A DNA stretch of 6,589 nucleotides from contig JAGIAB010000089.1 of the NCBI GenBank assembly GCA_017745135.1, forward strand, positions 3,032 through 9,620, given 5' to 3'. Under the pieces are notes generated by a model. It had not been told where the DNA came from. It saw nothing but the letters and a program-made list of their open reading frames with translations, and made no database searches. Origin of the DNA: Flavisolibacter sp. GTDB lineage: Bacteria; Bacteroidota; Bacteroidia; Chitinophagales; Chitinophagaceae. The translations under genes and the position numbers were made by a program. This document shows, piece by piece, positions 1-5,778 of this stretch (the first letter of the stretch is position 1; each line of letters starts with the position of its first letter).

Positions 1-91
1 GTTGCAATCACCTGCAAAAAGAGTGTTGGCCGCCTTGTTGCACCACCACGAAAAACAAGTTGCGGGTTCAGAAGCTCCTGCAGCAGAGTAA
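1..91 (+). CDS. rplJ: 50S ribosomal protein L10, C-terminal end (partial)
   Basis: An open frame runs in from the left edge (first full codon at base 2) and ends at TAA 89-91, giving about 29 residues beginning LQSPAKRVLAALL and ending in an Ala/Pro-rich tail. L10 anchors the L7/L12 dimers of the ribosomal stalk through its C-terminal helix, and this fragment looks like the end of such an amphipathic helix (alternating Lys/Arg and Leu/Val/Ala). The call rests mainly on position: it lies directly upstream of rplL in the same direction, where rplJ is found in nearly all bacteria. The body of the protein lies outside the window, so the stalk-binding and rRNA-binding domains cannot be checked. 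Confidence 0.78.
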   Translation, partial: LQSPAKRVLAALLHHHEKQVAGSEAPAAE

Positions 92-125
92 GAGTTCATC
101 GGTTTGCCGTTTGCTTTTAGTATCC

Positions 126-153
126 TAACTGTAAACTGAAAACTGTAAACTAT
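126..153 (+). repeat. Period-7 degenerate tandem repeat upstream of rplL
   Basis: Four consecutive heptamers at 126-132, 133-139, 140-146 and 147-153 follow the consensus AAACTGW. The clearest units are AAACTGA and AAACTGT, and the first and last units differ at one or two positions. Equivalently, an 11-base direct repeat AACTGTAAACT occurs at 127-137 and 141-151, offset by 14 bases. The repeat lies in the 136-base rplJ-rplL gap, outside any coding frame. Its function is unknown. It resembles in period, but not in sequence, the repeats between rpoB and rpoC. Confidence 0.7.
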
Positions 154-227
154 AATAAAAACAATTTTTTTAAACACGCCGTCGGACTACATTAAACGTG
201 GAATGAAGACGGTAAAAATTAAATCAA

Positions 228-602
228 ATGGCTGACGTAAAAAACCTGGCTGAACAATTAGTAGGCCTTACAGTAAAAGAAGTACAGGAATTAGCAGATT
301 TCTTAAAATCAGAATATGGTATTGAACCAGCTGCTGCTACAGTTGTAGCAGGTCCTGCTGCTGGTGGCGCTGCTCCTGCTGCTGAAGAAAAAACTACATT
401 CGATGTAATTCTGAAAGCTGCCGGTGCATCTAAACTGAACGTAGTTAAGATCGTAAAAGACTTGACTGGTCTTGGTTTGAAAGAAGCTAAAGATTTAGTA
501 GACGGTGCTCCAAAACCTTTGAAAGAAGGTGTTGACAAAGCAACTGCTGATGAATTAGCTGCTAAGTTGAAAGAAGCTGGTGCTGACGTAGAAATCGTTT
601 AA
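228..602 (+). CDS. rplL: 50S ribosomal protein L7/L12
   Basis: The 124-residue product is the multicopy acidic stalk protein of the large ribosomal subunit, which recruits and stimulates the GTPase translation factors. Residues 1-33 form the helical dimerisation domain that binds L10. Residues 34-53 are a flexible Ala/Gly/Pro-rich hinge. Residues 54-124 form the globular factor-binding domain, with the highly conserved stretch around NVVKIVKDLTGLGLKEAKD (71-89) and the acidic end GADVEIV. Length is close to the 121 residues of E. coli. An in-frame TAA at 213-215 and the absence of another ATG fix the start at 228. The leader is A/T-rich and lacks a Shine-Dalgarno sequence, as is usual in Bacteroidota. 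No confident promoter is seen in the rplJ-rplL gap, so it is probably cotranscribed with rplJ. A strong terminator follows 26 bases after the stop. Confidence 0.98.
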   Translation: MADVKNLAEQLVGLTVKEVQELADFLKSEYGIEPAAATVVAGPAAGGAAPAAEEKTTFDVILKAAGASKLNVVKIVKDLTGLGLKEAKDLVDGAPKPLKEGVDKATADELAAKLKEAGADVEIV

Positions 603-628
603 TTCGATTTTGAAAGAAAATACATTAG

Positions 629-660
629 GCCTTCCGCCCTTGGCGGAGGGCTTTTTGTTT
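629..660 (+). terminator. Rho-independent terminator of the rplJ-rplL transcript
   Basis: A 10-base-pair GC-rich stem (629-638 with 642-651, one G-U wobble) closes a CTT loop and is followed directly by TTTTTGTTT at 652-660. This is a textbook intrinsic terminator for forward transcription leaving rplL. On the reverse strand the stem has an A-C mismatch and lacks an adjacent U-run, so it would be a poor terminator for the convergent gene that ends at 697. Confidence 0.93.
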
Positions 661-696
661 CTATTCTCTGTTTATGAAAATTGCTTCGACATCTGC

Positions 697-1629
697 TCAG
701 AAACTCAAATAATGCACAATCTTCTCAAAGGTCGCTTCATCAATAACAGCAATATTCTTCAACTCCTCCAAACTTTTAAAAGCACCATGTTGATTTCTGT
801 ATTCAACAATCGCATTTGCTAAATTCCACTTGATATATGGATGTGCTTTCAGTTCATCTTTTGTGGCAGTGTTCACATTCAATTTCTTCACGGATCCACT
901 TAACTGCAAAAAGCCTTTTATCTTTTGAAAAGTAGAATCCGGCAAGCCATACGTTTCTCCAACCTGATCAATTGAATAAAATCCACCCAGCTTATCCCTG
1001 AAGTTTACAATCCTTGCAGCAAGTTTGCTTCCAATGCCAGGTAAAGCAATAAACGCTGAGGTGTCGCCTTCATTAATATTTACAACTACAGCTTTCTTTT
1101 CAGGCTTCGTGTAAGTTGTTTTCTCGAAGCGGTTCTGTTGATAATTGTTTTGAACCGGTGCCATCACAATGTAATCTTTCACTCTTTCATAAAAACCTTC
1201 AGGCATTCCCCAAATTTTCTTAATGTCTTCAGGTTTGTAAAACTTTCCTCCTTTGCTCCGGTATTTATCAATGGTTCTGCTCGTTTTTTCGCTTAATCCC
1301 AATTTCTGCCATCCTTCCACCGGTAAAGTGTTCGGGTCAAACTGAAACAATTCTCCACCTGTAAAATTTTTTGTCTGGCTTGGCTGGTATTGGTAATCGT
1401 TGTCACCCTCCTCAAATTTTTTTAGAGGATTCTTTTGTTGCCTGGAAGCCAATGTATCTATTGCTTTCATCAAAACCGAAGTTTCTCTGACAGGGAAGGG
1501 CTCGCTTTTCTTTGCAGTCAAATAAGGCTGAGCGTAAATAATCCCGATCAATAAAACGAGGATAATGGCTCCAAGCCGGTCTCTTTTGCCATAGATGAGA
1601 TAGGCTTTGACAGCTTTTTTTGTTTGCAT
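697..1629 (-). CDS. Membrane-anchored protein with three helix-hairpin-helix (ComEA-like) repeats
   Basis: The 310-residue product has a short basic N-terminus (residues 1-18), one hydrophobic segment (about 19-37, LGAIILVLLIGIIYAQPYL), a low-complexity linker (about 38-92) and three repeated units at about 94-155, 181-243 and 248-309. Each unit has the pattern (F/N)-x-N-T/G ... hairpin ... I-x-x-(Y/F)-R-x-x-x-G-x-F-x, which is the double helix-hairpin-helix layout of ComEA and of the Bacteroidota 'helix-hairpin-helix domain-containing protein' family. Unit 2 has the canonical hairpin LPGIGSKLAARI (196-207). Units 1 and 3 have degenerate hairpins (GLSEKTSRTI and HPYIKWNLANAI). The family is associated with non-specific DNA binding, and ComEA binds incoming DNA during natural transformation. 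By the positive-inside rule the repeats would be outside the cytoplasmic membrane, but the role here is inferred, not shown. In-frame TAA four codons upstream makes ATG 1629 the earliest start. The gene faces away from rpoB and converges on rplL. Confidence 0.85.
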   Translation of the reverse strand: MQTKKAVKAYLIYGKRDRLGAIILVLLIGIIYAQPYLTAKKSEPFPVRETSVLMKAIDTLASRQQKNPLKKFEEGDNDYQYQPSQTKNFTGGELFQFDPNTLPVEGWQKLGLSEKTSRTIDKYRSKGGKFYKPEDIKKIWGMPEGFYERVKDYIVMAPVQNNYQQNRFEKTTYTKPEKKAVVVNINEGDTSAFIALPGIGSKLAARIVNFRDKLGGFYSIDQVGETYGLPDSTFQKIKGFLQLSGSVKKLNVNTATKDELKAHPYIKWNLANAIVEYRNQHGAFKSLEELKNIAVIDEATFEKIVHYLSF

Positions 1630-1633
1630 GGTA

Positions 1634-1663
1634 AAAAGTTACAATCTATTAAAGCATTCCCAA
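1634..1663 (-). promoter_or_regulatory. Candidate promoter of the helix-hairpin-helix gene
   Basis: On the reverse strand a TTG (1663-1661, inside TTTTG) is followed after exactly 19 bases by TAACTTTT (1641-1634). This matches the Bacteroidota pattern TTTG-N19-TAnnTTTG except for the final G. The expected transcription start falls within a few bases of the ATG at 1629, so the message would have almost no leader. It is a pattern match only. Confidence 0.5.
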
Positions 1664-1698
1664 AACTTTTTCGGCTCAATCTTTGTGAAGAAAATCCC

Positions 1699-1728
1699 TT
1701 GCTCGTGTAGCTTAAATCCTTACTTTTG
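1699..1728 (+). promoter_or_regulatory. Promoter of rpoBC (Bacteroidota-type)
   Basis: TTG at 1699-1701, a 19-base spacer and TACTTTTG at 1721-1728 match the Bacteroidota primary-sigma consensus (-33 TTG, -7 TAnnTTTG) exactly in the key positions. Transcription would begin near 1733-1736, giving a leader of about 130 bases before the rpoB ATG. It is the only strong forward promoter seen between the rplL terminator and rpoB, and is therefore likely to drive rpoB and rpoC. Confidence 0.8.
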
Positions 1729-1739
1729 CAGTCCTTTAG

Positions 1740-1751
1740 TTTTGGCCAAAA
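1740..1751. repeat. Perfect palindrome TTTTGGCCAAAA near the rpoB transcription start
   Basis: The 12-base perfect inverted repeat begins 11 bases after the -7 element, at about +5 of the predicted message. A symmetrical site in this position could be an operator for a dimeric repressor or the first hairpin of the leader. No regulator is identifiable. Confidence 0.55.
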
Positions 1752-1847
1752 ACATTTTGACGTCGCAATTCATGCTTAAATAGTTCTGTTACAATAGCGT
1801 TTATTTCTTCTGAAATAAAGGCCTGTAACGGTTTTGCCGTCAATACA

Positions 1848-1861
1848 AAAAACCGGTTTTT
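1848..1861. repeat. Perfect palindrome AAAAACCGGTTTTT just before the rpoB start codon
   Basis: A 14-base perfect inverted repeat ends six bases before the rpoB ATG at 1868. It covers the region where an initiating ribosome would sit. It could be a protein-binding site on DNA or contribute to RNA folding that affects initiation. Self-pairing as a hairpin is constrained because there is no separate loop, so pairing with CGGTTTT at 1829-1835 is the more plausible RNA structure. Confidence 0.55.
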
Positions 1862-1867
1862 AATCAT

Positions 1868-4800
1868 ATGCCTACACAATTGAATCACAGGGTTAACTTC
1901 GGTAAGATTGGAAACATTGCCGAAACACCCGATCTTCTGGCTGTACAGATCCAATCTTTTAGAGAATTCTTCCAGTTAGAAACAACCCCTGACAAACGAA
2001 ACGTTGAAGGTTTGTTCCGAGTGTTTAAGGAAAACTTCCCCATCACCGACACCCGCAACATTTTCGTTCTGGAATTCCTAGATTACTTCATCGATCCTCC
2101 GCGTTACACTATTGAAGAGTGTATGGAGCGTGGCTTAACCTATGCTGTGCCCCTAAAGGCAAAGCTTCGTTTGAGCTGTAATGATGAAGAACACATCGAC
2201 TTCCAAACCATCGTTCAGGACGTGTTCCTTGGAAACATTCCTTACATGACTCCCCGTGGTACTTTCGTTATCAACGGAGCTGAACGTGTAGTGGTTTCCC
2301 AGTTGCACCGTTCTCCAGGTGTATTCTTCGGTCAGTCAATTCACCCCAACGGAACGAAAATTTACTCTGCAAGGGTAATTCCGTTCAAAGGTGCGTGGAT
2401 GGAGTTTGCAACCGACATCAACAATGTGATGTATGCTTACATCGACCGTAAGAAAAAATTCCCTGTAACTACTTTGCTTCGTTCTATCGGTTACGAAACT
2501 GATAAAGACATTCTTGAGCTTTTCGGAATGGCTGATGAAGTGAAAGGTGATAAAAAATCCTTGCAAAAATATGAAGGCCGCCGCCTGGCTGCACGTGTAT
2601 TGCGCAGTTGGGTTGAAGACTTCGTTGATGAAGATACCGGTGAGGTAGTTTCTATCGAACGTAACGAAGTGGTTTTGGAACGTGATTCTATTTTGGATGA
2701 AGAAGCAATCGATACCATTTCTGAAATGGATATCAAATCTGTTTTCGTTCAGAAAGAAGACGTTGGTGGCGACTATGCAATTATCTATAACACTTTAAAT
2801 AAAGATACCTCCAACTCAGAGCTGGAAGCTGTTCAGGTGATCTACCGCCAATTGCGTGGCGCGGATGCTCCGGATAATGAAACAGCCCGTGGTATCATTG
2901 ATAAATTATTCTTCTCTGACAAACGTTATGATCTGGGTGAAGTAGGCCGTTACAAAATCAACCGTAAGTTGAATTTGAACGCTCCGCTCGATCAAAAGAC
3001 GTTGACTAAAGAAGACATCATCGAGATCATCAAATATCTCGTTCGCTTAACCAATGGTAAGGCTGAGATCGATGATATCGATCACTTGTCAAACCGCCGT
3101 GTGCGTACAGTGGGTGAGCAGTTGTATGCTCAATTCGGTGTAGGTCTGGCCCGTATGGCAAGAACCATCCGTGAAAGAATGAACGTTCGTGATAACGAGG
3201 TGTTCACTCCAGTTGATTTGATCAATGCAAGAACGCTTTCTTCCGTAATCAATTCTTTCTTCGGTACATCTCAGTTGTCTCAGTTCCTCGATCAAACGAA
3301 TCCTCTTTCTGAGATCACGCACAAACGTCGTATTTCAGCTCTCGGTCCCGGTGGTTTAAGCCGTGAAAGAGCAGGTTTCGAGGTGCGTGACGTACACTAT
3401 TCTCACTATGGCCGTTTGTGTACCATTGAAACTCCTGAAGGTCCAAACATCGGTTTGATCTCTACACTTTGCGTTCACGCAAAGATCAACGAGATGGGCT
3501 TTATTGAAACACCTTACCGTAAAGTTGAGAACGGTAAAGTGAACATGAAGCAACTGACGTTCTTAAGTGCAGAAGAAGAAGATACAGCCAAGATCGCCCA
3601 GGCAAATACGCCTTTGGATGATAAAGGAAACTTTGCTGAAGACAGGATCGTTAGCCGCGAAACAGGTGACTTCCCGATTCTTGATAAAGGTGAAGTGGAA
3701 TATATGGACGTGGCTCCCAACCAAATTGTTGGTTTGTCAGCATCATTGATTCCATTCCTTGAGCATGATGATGCCAACCGTGCCCTGATGGGATCGAACA
3801 TGCAACGCCAGGCCGTTCCGTTATTGCGTCCTGATGTTCCTGTTGTAGGAACTGGTTTGGAAGGCAAGGCTGCACGTGATGCAAGAATCCAGATTCACTC
3901 TGAAGGCGATGGTGTTGTTGAATTTGTTGATGCTAACGAAATTCATGTTCGTTACAACCGCAACGAAGCACAACGTTTGGTTTCTTTCGAAGATGATCTG
4001 AAAGTTTATAAACTCACGAAGTTTATTAAAACCAACCAGGAAACTTCTATCAACCTGAAGCCGGCTGTTAAAAAAGGACAGACTGTAAAAGAAGGTGATT
4101 TCTTAACCGAAGGTTATGCAACCAAAGACGGCGAATTGGCTCTTGGTAAGAATTTGCAGGTTGCCTTCATGCCCTGGAAAGGTTACAACTTCGAGGATGC
4201 CATCGTTATCAGCGAAAGAGTGGTAAAAGAAGACATGTTTACTTCCGTTCACATTTCTGAATATGAACTGGAAGTTCGTGATACAAAATTGGGTGAAGAA
4301 GAATTGACACCGGATATTCCAAACGTTTCTGAAGAAGCAACAAAAGATCTGGATGAAAACGGTATCATTCGCATCGGCGCTCAAATTAAAGAAGGTGATA
4401 TTTTAATTGGTAAGATCACTCCAAAAGGTGAATCGGATCCAACACCTGAAGAAAAATTATTGCGTGCCATCTTTGGTGACAAAGCCGGCGATGCAAAAGA
4501 CGCTTCACTGAAAGCTCCAAACGGAGTAGAAGGTGTTGTGATCAACAAAAAGCTTTTCCAAAGAGCAAAGAAAGACAAGAACGCAAAAGTTCGTGAAAAA
4601 GCAGCTCTGGAAAAACTGGATAAGATTCACGAAAAGAATGTTGCAGACCTGATGGAAGTGTTGCTGGACAAATTGCAAACGCTTTTGAAAGAGAAATCTT
4701 CTGCAGGTGTTAGCAACAACTTTGGTGAAGTATTGATCGGTAAAGGCGCCAAATTCACTCCAAAGAATTTAAGCCAGATCGATTACATGAACGTAAATCC

Positions 4801-5671
4801 TCTTGGTTGGACTGGTGATGCTCATGTAGATGAACAAATCAACGTTTTGCTTCACAACTACAGCATTAAGTACAACGAAGAATTAGGAAGATACAAGAGA
4901 GAGAAATTCAACATCTCTATTGGTGACGAATTACCGGCAGGTGTGTTGAAACTGGCTAAAGTTTACTTAGCTGTTAAGCGTAAACTGAAAGTGGGTGATA
5001 AAATGGCGGGCCGTCACGGTAACAAAGGTATCGTTGCCAAGATCGTTCGTGCTGAAGACATGCCTTTCCTTGAAGATGGAACTCCGGTTGATATTGTGTT
5101 GAATCCTCTTGGTGTGCCTTCCCGTATGAACCTCGGACAGATTTATGAAACTGTTCTCGGTTGGGCGGGATTGAAATTAGGAGTGAAGTTCGCAACACCA
5201 ATCTTCGACGGTGCTTCTGTTGAGGATATTGCAAAGCATGTTGAAGATGCAGGATTGCCTTCATTCGGTCATACCTATTTATATGATGGTGAAACCGGTG
5301 AACGCTTCCACCAGAAAGCAACGGTTGGTGTGATCTATATGATCAAACTGCACCACATGGTTGATGACAAAATGCACGCAAGAAGTATCGGGCCTTACAG
5401 CCTGATCACTCAGCAGCCTTTGGGTGGTAAAGCACAATTCGGTGGTCAGCGTTTTGGTGAGATGGAAGTTTGGGCATTGGAAGCATACGGTGCGTCCAAC
5501 ATCCTGCAGGAATTACTCACTATCAAATCCGATGATATCATTGGTCGTGCAAAGACTTATGAATCCATTGTAAAAGGTGAGAACATTCCTCGTGCCGGAA
5601 TTCCTGAATCATTCAACGTATTGGTTCACGAGTTGAGAGGCTTAGGTTTAGACCTCAAGTTTGAAGAATAA
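1868..5671 (+). CDS. rpoB: DNA-directed RNA polymerase subunit beta
   Basis: The 1267-residue product is the beta subunit, which with beta' forms the catalytic centre and holds the rifampicin pocket. Length fits Bacteroidota (about 1270) and is shorter than E. coli (1342). Visible landmarks are the protrusion/lobe region (MTPRGTFVINGAERVVVSQL) and rifampicin cluster I from G466 to about S490, where D475, H485 and S490 correspond to E. coli D516, H526 and S531. Further on are ETPEGPNIGL from E521, the flap region with LLRAIFGDKAG from L864, and a lineage insert of charged helices at about 899-1006. The active-site lysines are K1045 and K1053 in GDKMAGRHGNKG, H1170 lies in KMHARS, and the C-terminal clamp segment ends in FEE. 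An in-frame TAA at 1826-1828 and no intervening ATG fix the start at 1868. It has its own promoter and leader, and is followed 107 bases later by rpoC. Confidence 0.99.
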   Translation: MPTQLNHRVNFGKIGNIAETPDLLAVQIQSFREFFQLETTPDKRNVEGLFRVFKENFPITDTRNIFVLEFLDYFIDPPRYTIEECMERGLTYAVPLKAKLRLSCNDEEHIDFQTIVQDVFLGNIPYMTPRGTFVINGAERVVVSQLHRSPGVFFGQSIHPNGTKIYSARVIPFKGAWMEFATDINNVMYAYIDRKKKFPVTTLLRSIGYETDKDILELFGMADEVKGDKKSLQKYEGRRLAARVLRSWVEDFVDEDTGEVVSIERNEVVLERDSILDEEAIDTISEMDIKSVFVQKEDVGGDYAIIYNTLNKDTSNSELEAVQVIYRQLRGADAPDNETARGIIDKLFFSDKRYDLGEVGRYKINRKLNLNAPLDQKTLTKEDIIEIIKYLVRLTNGKAEIDDIDHLSNRRVRTVGEQLYAQFGVGLARMARTIRERMNVRDNEVFTPVDLINARTLSSVINSFFGTSQLSQFLDQTNPLSEITHKRRISALGPGGLSRERAGFEVRDVHYSHYGRLCTIETPEGPNIGLISTLCVHAKINEMGFIETPYRKVENGKVNMKQLTFLSAEEEDTAKIAQANTPLDDKGNFAEDRIVSRETGDFPILDKGEVEYMDVAPNQIVGLSASLIPFLEHDDANRALMGSNMQRQAVPLLRPDVPVVGTGLEGKAARDARIQIHSEGDGVVEFVDANEIHVRYNRNEAQRLVSFEDDLKVYKLTKFIKTNQETSINLKPAVKKGQTVKEGDFLTEGYATKDGELALGKNLQVAFMPWKGYNFEDAIVISERVVKEDMFTSVHISEYELEVRDTKLGEEELTPDIPNVSEEATKDLDENGIIRIGAQIKEGDILIGKITPKGESDPTPEEKLLRAIFGDKAGDAKDASLKAPNGVEGVVINKKLFQRAKKDKNAKVREKAALEKLDKIHEKNVADLMEVLLDKLQTLLKEKSSAGVSNNFGEVLIGKGAKFTPKNLSQIDYMNVNPLGWTGDAHVDEQINVLLHNYSIKYNEELGRYKREKFNISIGDELPAGVLKLAKVYLAVKRKLKVGDKMAGRHGNKGIVAKIVRAEDMPFLEDGTPVDIVLNPLGVPSRMNLGQIYETVLGWAGLKLGVKFATPIFDGASVEDIAKHVEDAGLPSFGHTYLYDGETGERFHQKATVGVIYMIKLHHMVDDKMHARSIGPYSLITQQPLGGKAQFGGQRFGEMEVWALEAYGASNILQELLTIKSDDIIGRAKTYESIVKGENIPRAGIPESFNVLVHELRGLGLDLKFEE

Positions 5672-5743
5672 ATTTCGTGAAACGTGAGACGTCAATCGTG
5701 AATGTTGACGATCTCACGTCTCACTTTTGACGTTTCACGAATT
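5671..5743. repeat. Heptamer-based inverted repeat between rpoB and rpoC
   Basis: Starting at the last base of the rpoB stop codon, the left half is built of heptamers of the type CGTGARA/CGTCAAT (from 5676). The right half, ending at 5739, consists of the reverse complements of such heptamers (TCTCACG, TTTCACG and variants). The whole can fold in two registers. One is an outer stem of 12 pairs, 5674-5685 with 5730-5741. The other is an inner stem of 14 pairs with one bulged A, 5682-5695 with 5705-5719, plus an 8-pair outer stem, 5674-5681 with 5734-5741. No U-run follows, so it does not look like an intrinsic terminator, which fits cotranscription of rpoB and rpoC. AATT is present at both ends but is itself palindromic, so a target duplication cannot be claimed. 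Confidence 0.85.
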
Positions 5744-5775
5744 AGAAATCAGAAATTAAAACTCAGAAAATATAA
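5741..5775 (+). repeat. A-rich period-7 repeat in the rpoC leader
   Basis: Five units at 5741-5747, 5748-5754, 5755-5761, 5762-5768 and 5769-5775 follow the loose consensus ATYAGAA. The best units are ATTAGAA and ATCAGAA, and the last unit is poor. The array runs up to three bases before the rpoC ATG, so it also forms the ribosome-loading region, which lacks a Shine-Dalgarno sequence. A-rich composition alone could produce part of the resemblance. Confidence 0.5.
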
Positions 5776-5778
5776 AAC

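Larger units (their letters stand above)
1735..1867 (+). promoter_or_regulatory. Structured 5' leader of rpoB
   Basis: This untranslated stretch between the predicted start of transcription and the rpoB ATG holds several self-complementary elements. They are a 12-base perfect palindrome (1740-1751), an 8-base-pair A/U hairpin (1800-1807 with 1812-1819, UUCU loop), a short stem (1828-1831 with 1837-1840) and a 14-base palindrome next to the start codon (1848-1861). CGGTTTT at 1829-1835 can also pair with AAAACCG at 1849-1855, which would exclude the last two structures, so alternative folds are possible. No Shine-Dalgarno sequence precedes the ATG. I do not recognise a known RNA family. A regulatory role is inferred. 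Confidence 0.45.

Noticed and set aside
151..156. TATAAT hexamer upstream of rplL
   Set aside because: It looks like an E. coli -10 box, but the Bacteroidota primary sigma factor prefers TAnnTTTG. No TTG lies at the right distance, and the hexamer overlaps the A/T-rich end of the heptamer repeat.
224..538. Reverse-strand open frame of 104 codons across rplL
   Set aside because: It is antisense to a certain gene with strong codon bias. The Ala/Thr/Ser-rich translation mirrors the L7/L12 hinge and has no recognisable domain.
610..822. Forward open frame of 70 codons after rplL
   Set aside because: It runs through the terminator hairpin and over the 3' end of the reverse-strand gene. It has no start signal and no recognisable similarity.
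1772..1783. Tiny upstream frame (ATG CTT AAA TAG) in the rpoB leader
   Set aside because: A three-residue frame arises easily by chance and has no initiation context. It is too little to call a regulatory peptide.
4974..5321. Reverse-strand open frame of 115 codons inside rpoB
   Set aside because: It is antisense to the most conserved active-site region of rpoB. Its His/Arg/Gln-rich translation is typical of shadow frames.
5671..5743. Reading the rpoB-rpoC inverted repeat as a miniature transposable element
   Set aside because: The internal structure is tandem heptamers rather than unique terminal repeats around a spacer. The flanking AATT is part of the palindrome and not an independent target duplication.
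5671..5743. Reading the same inverted repeat as an intrinsic terminator after rpoB
   Set aside because: No T-run follows the stem, and terminating here would cut off the essential rpoC gene, for which no separate promoter is seen.
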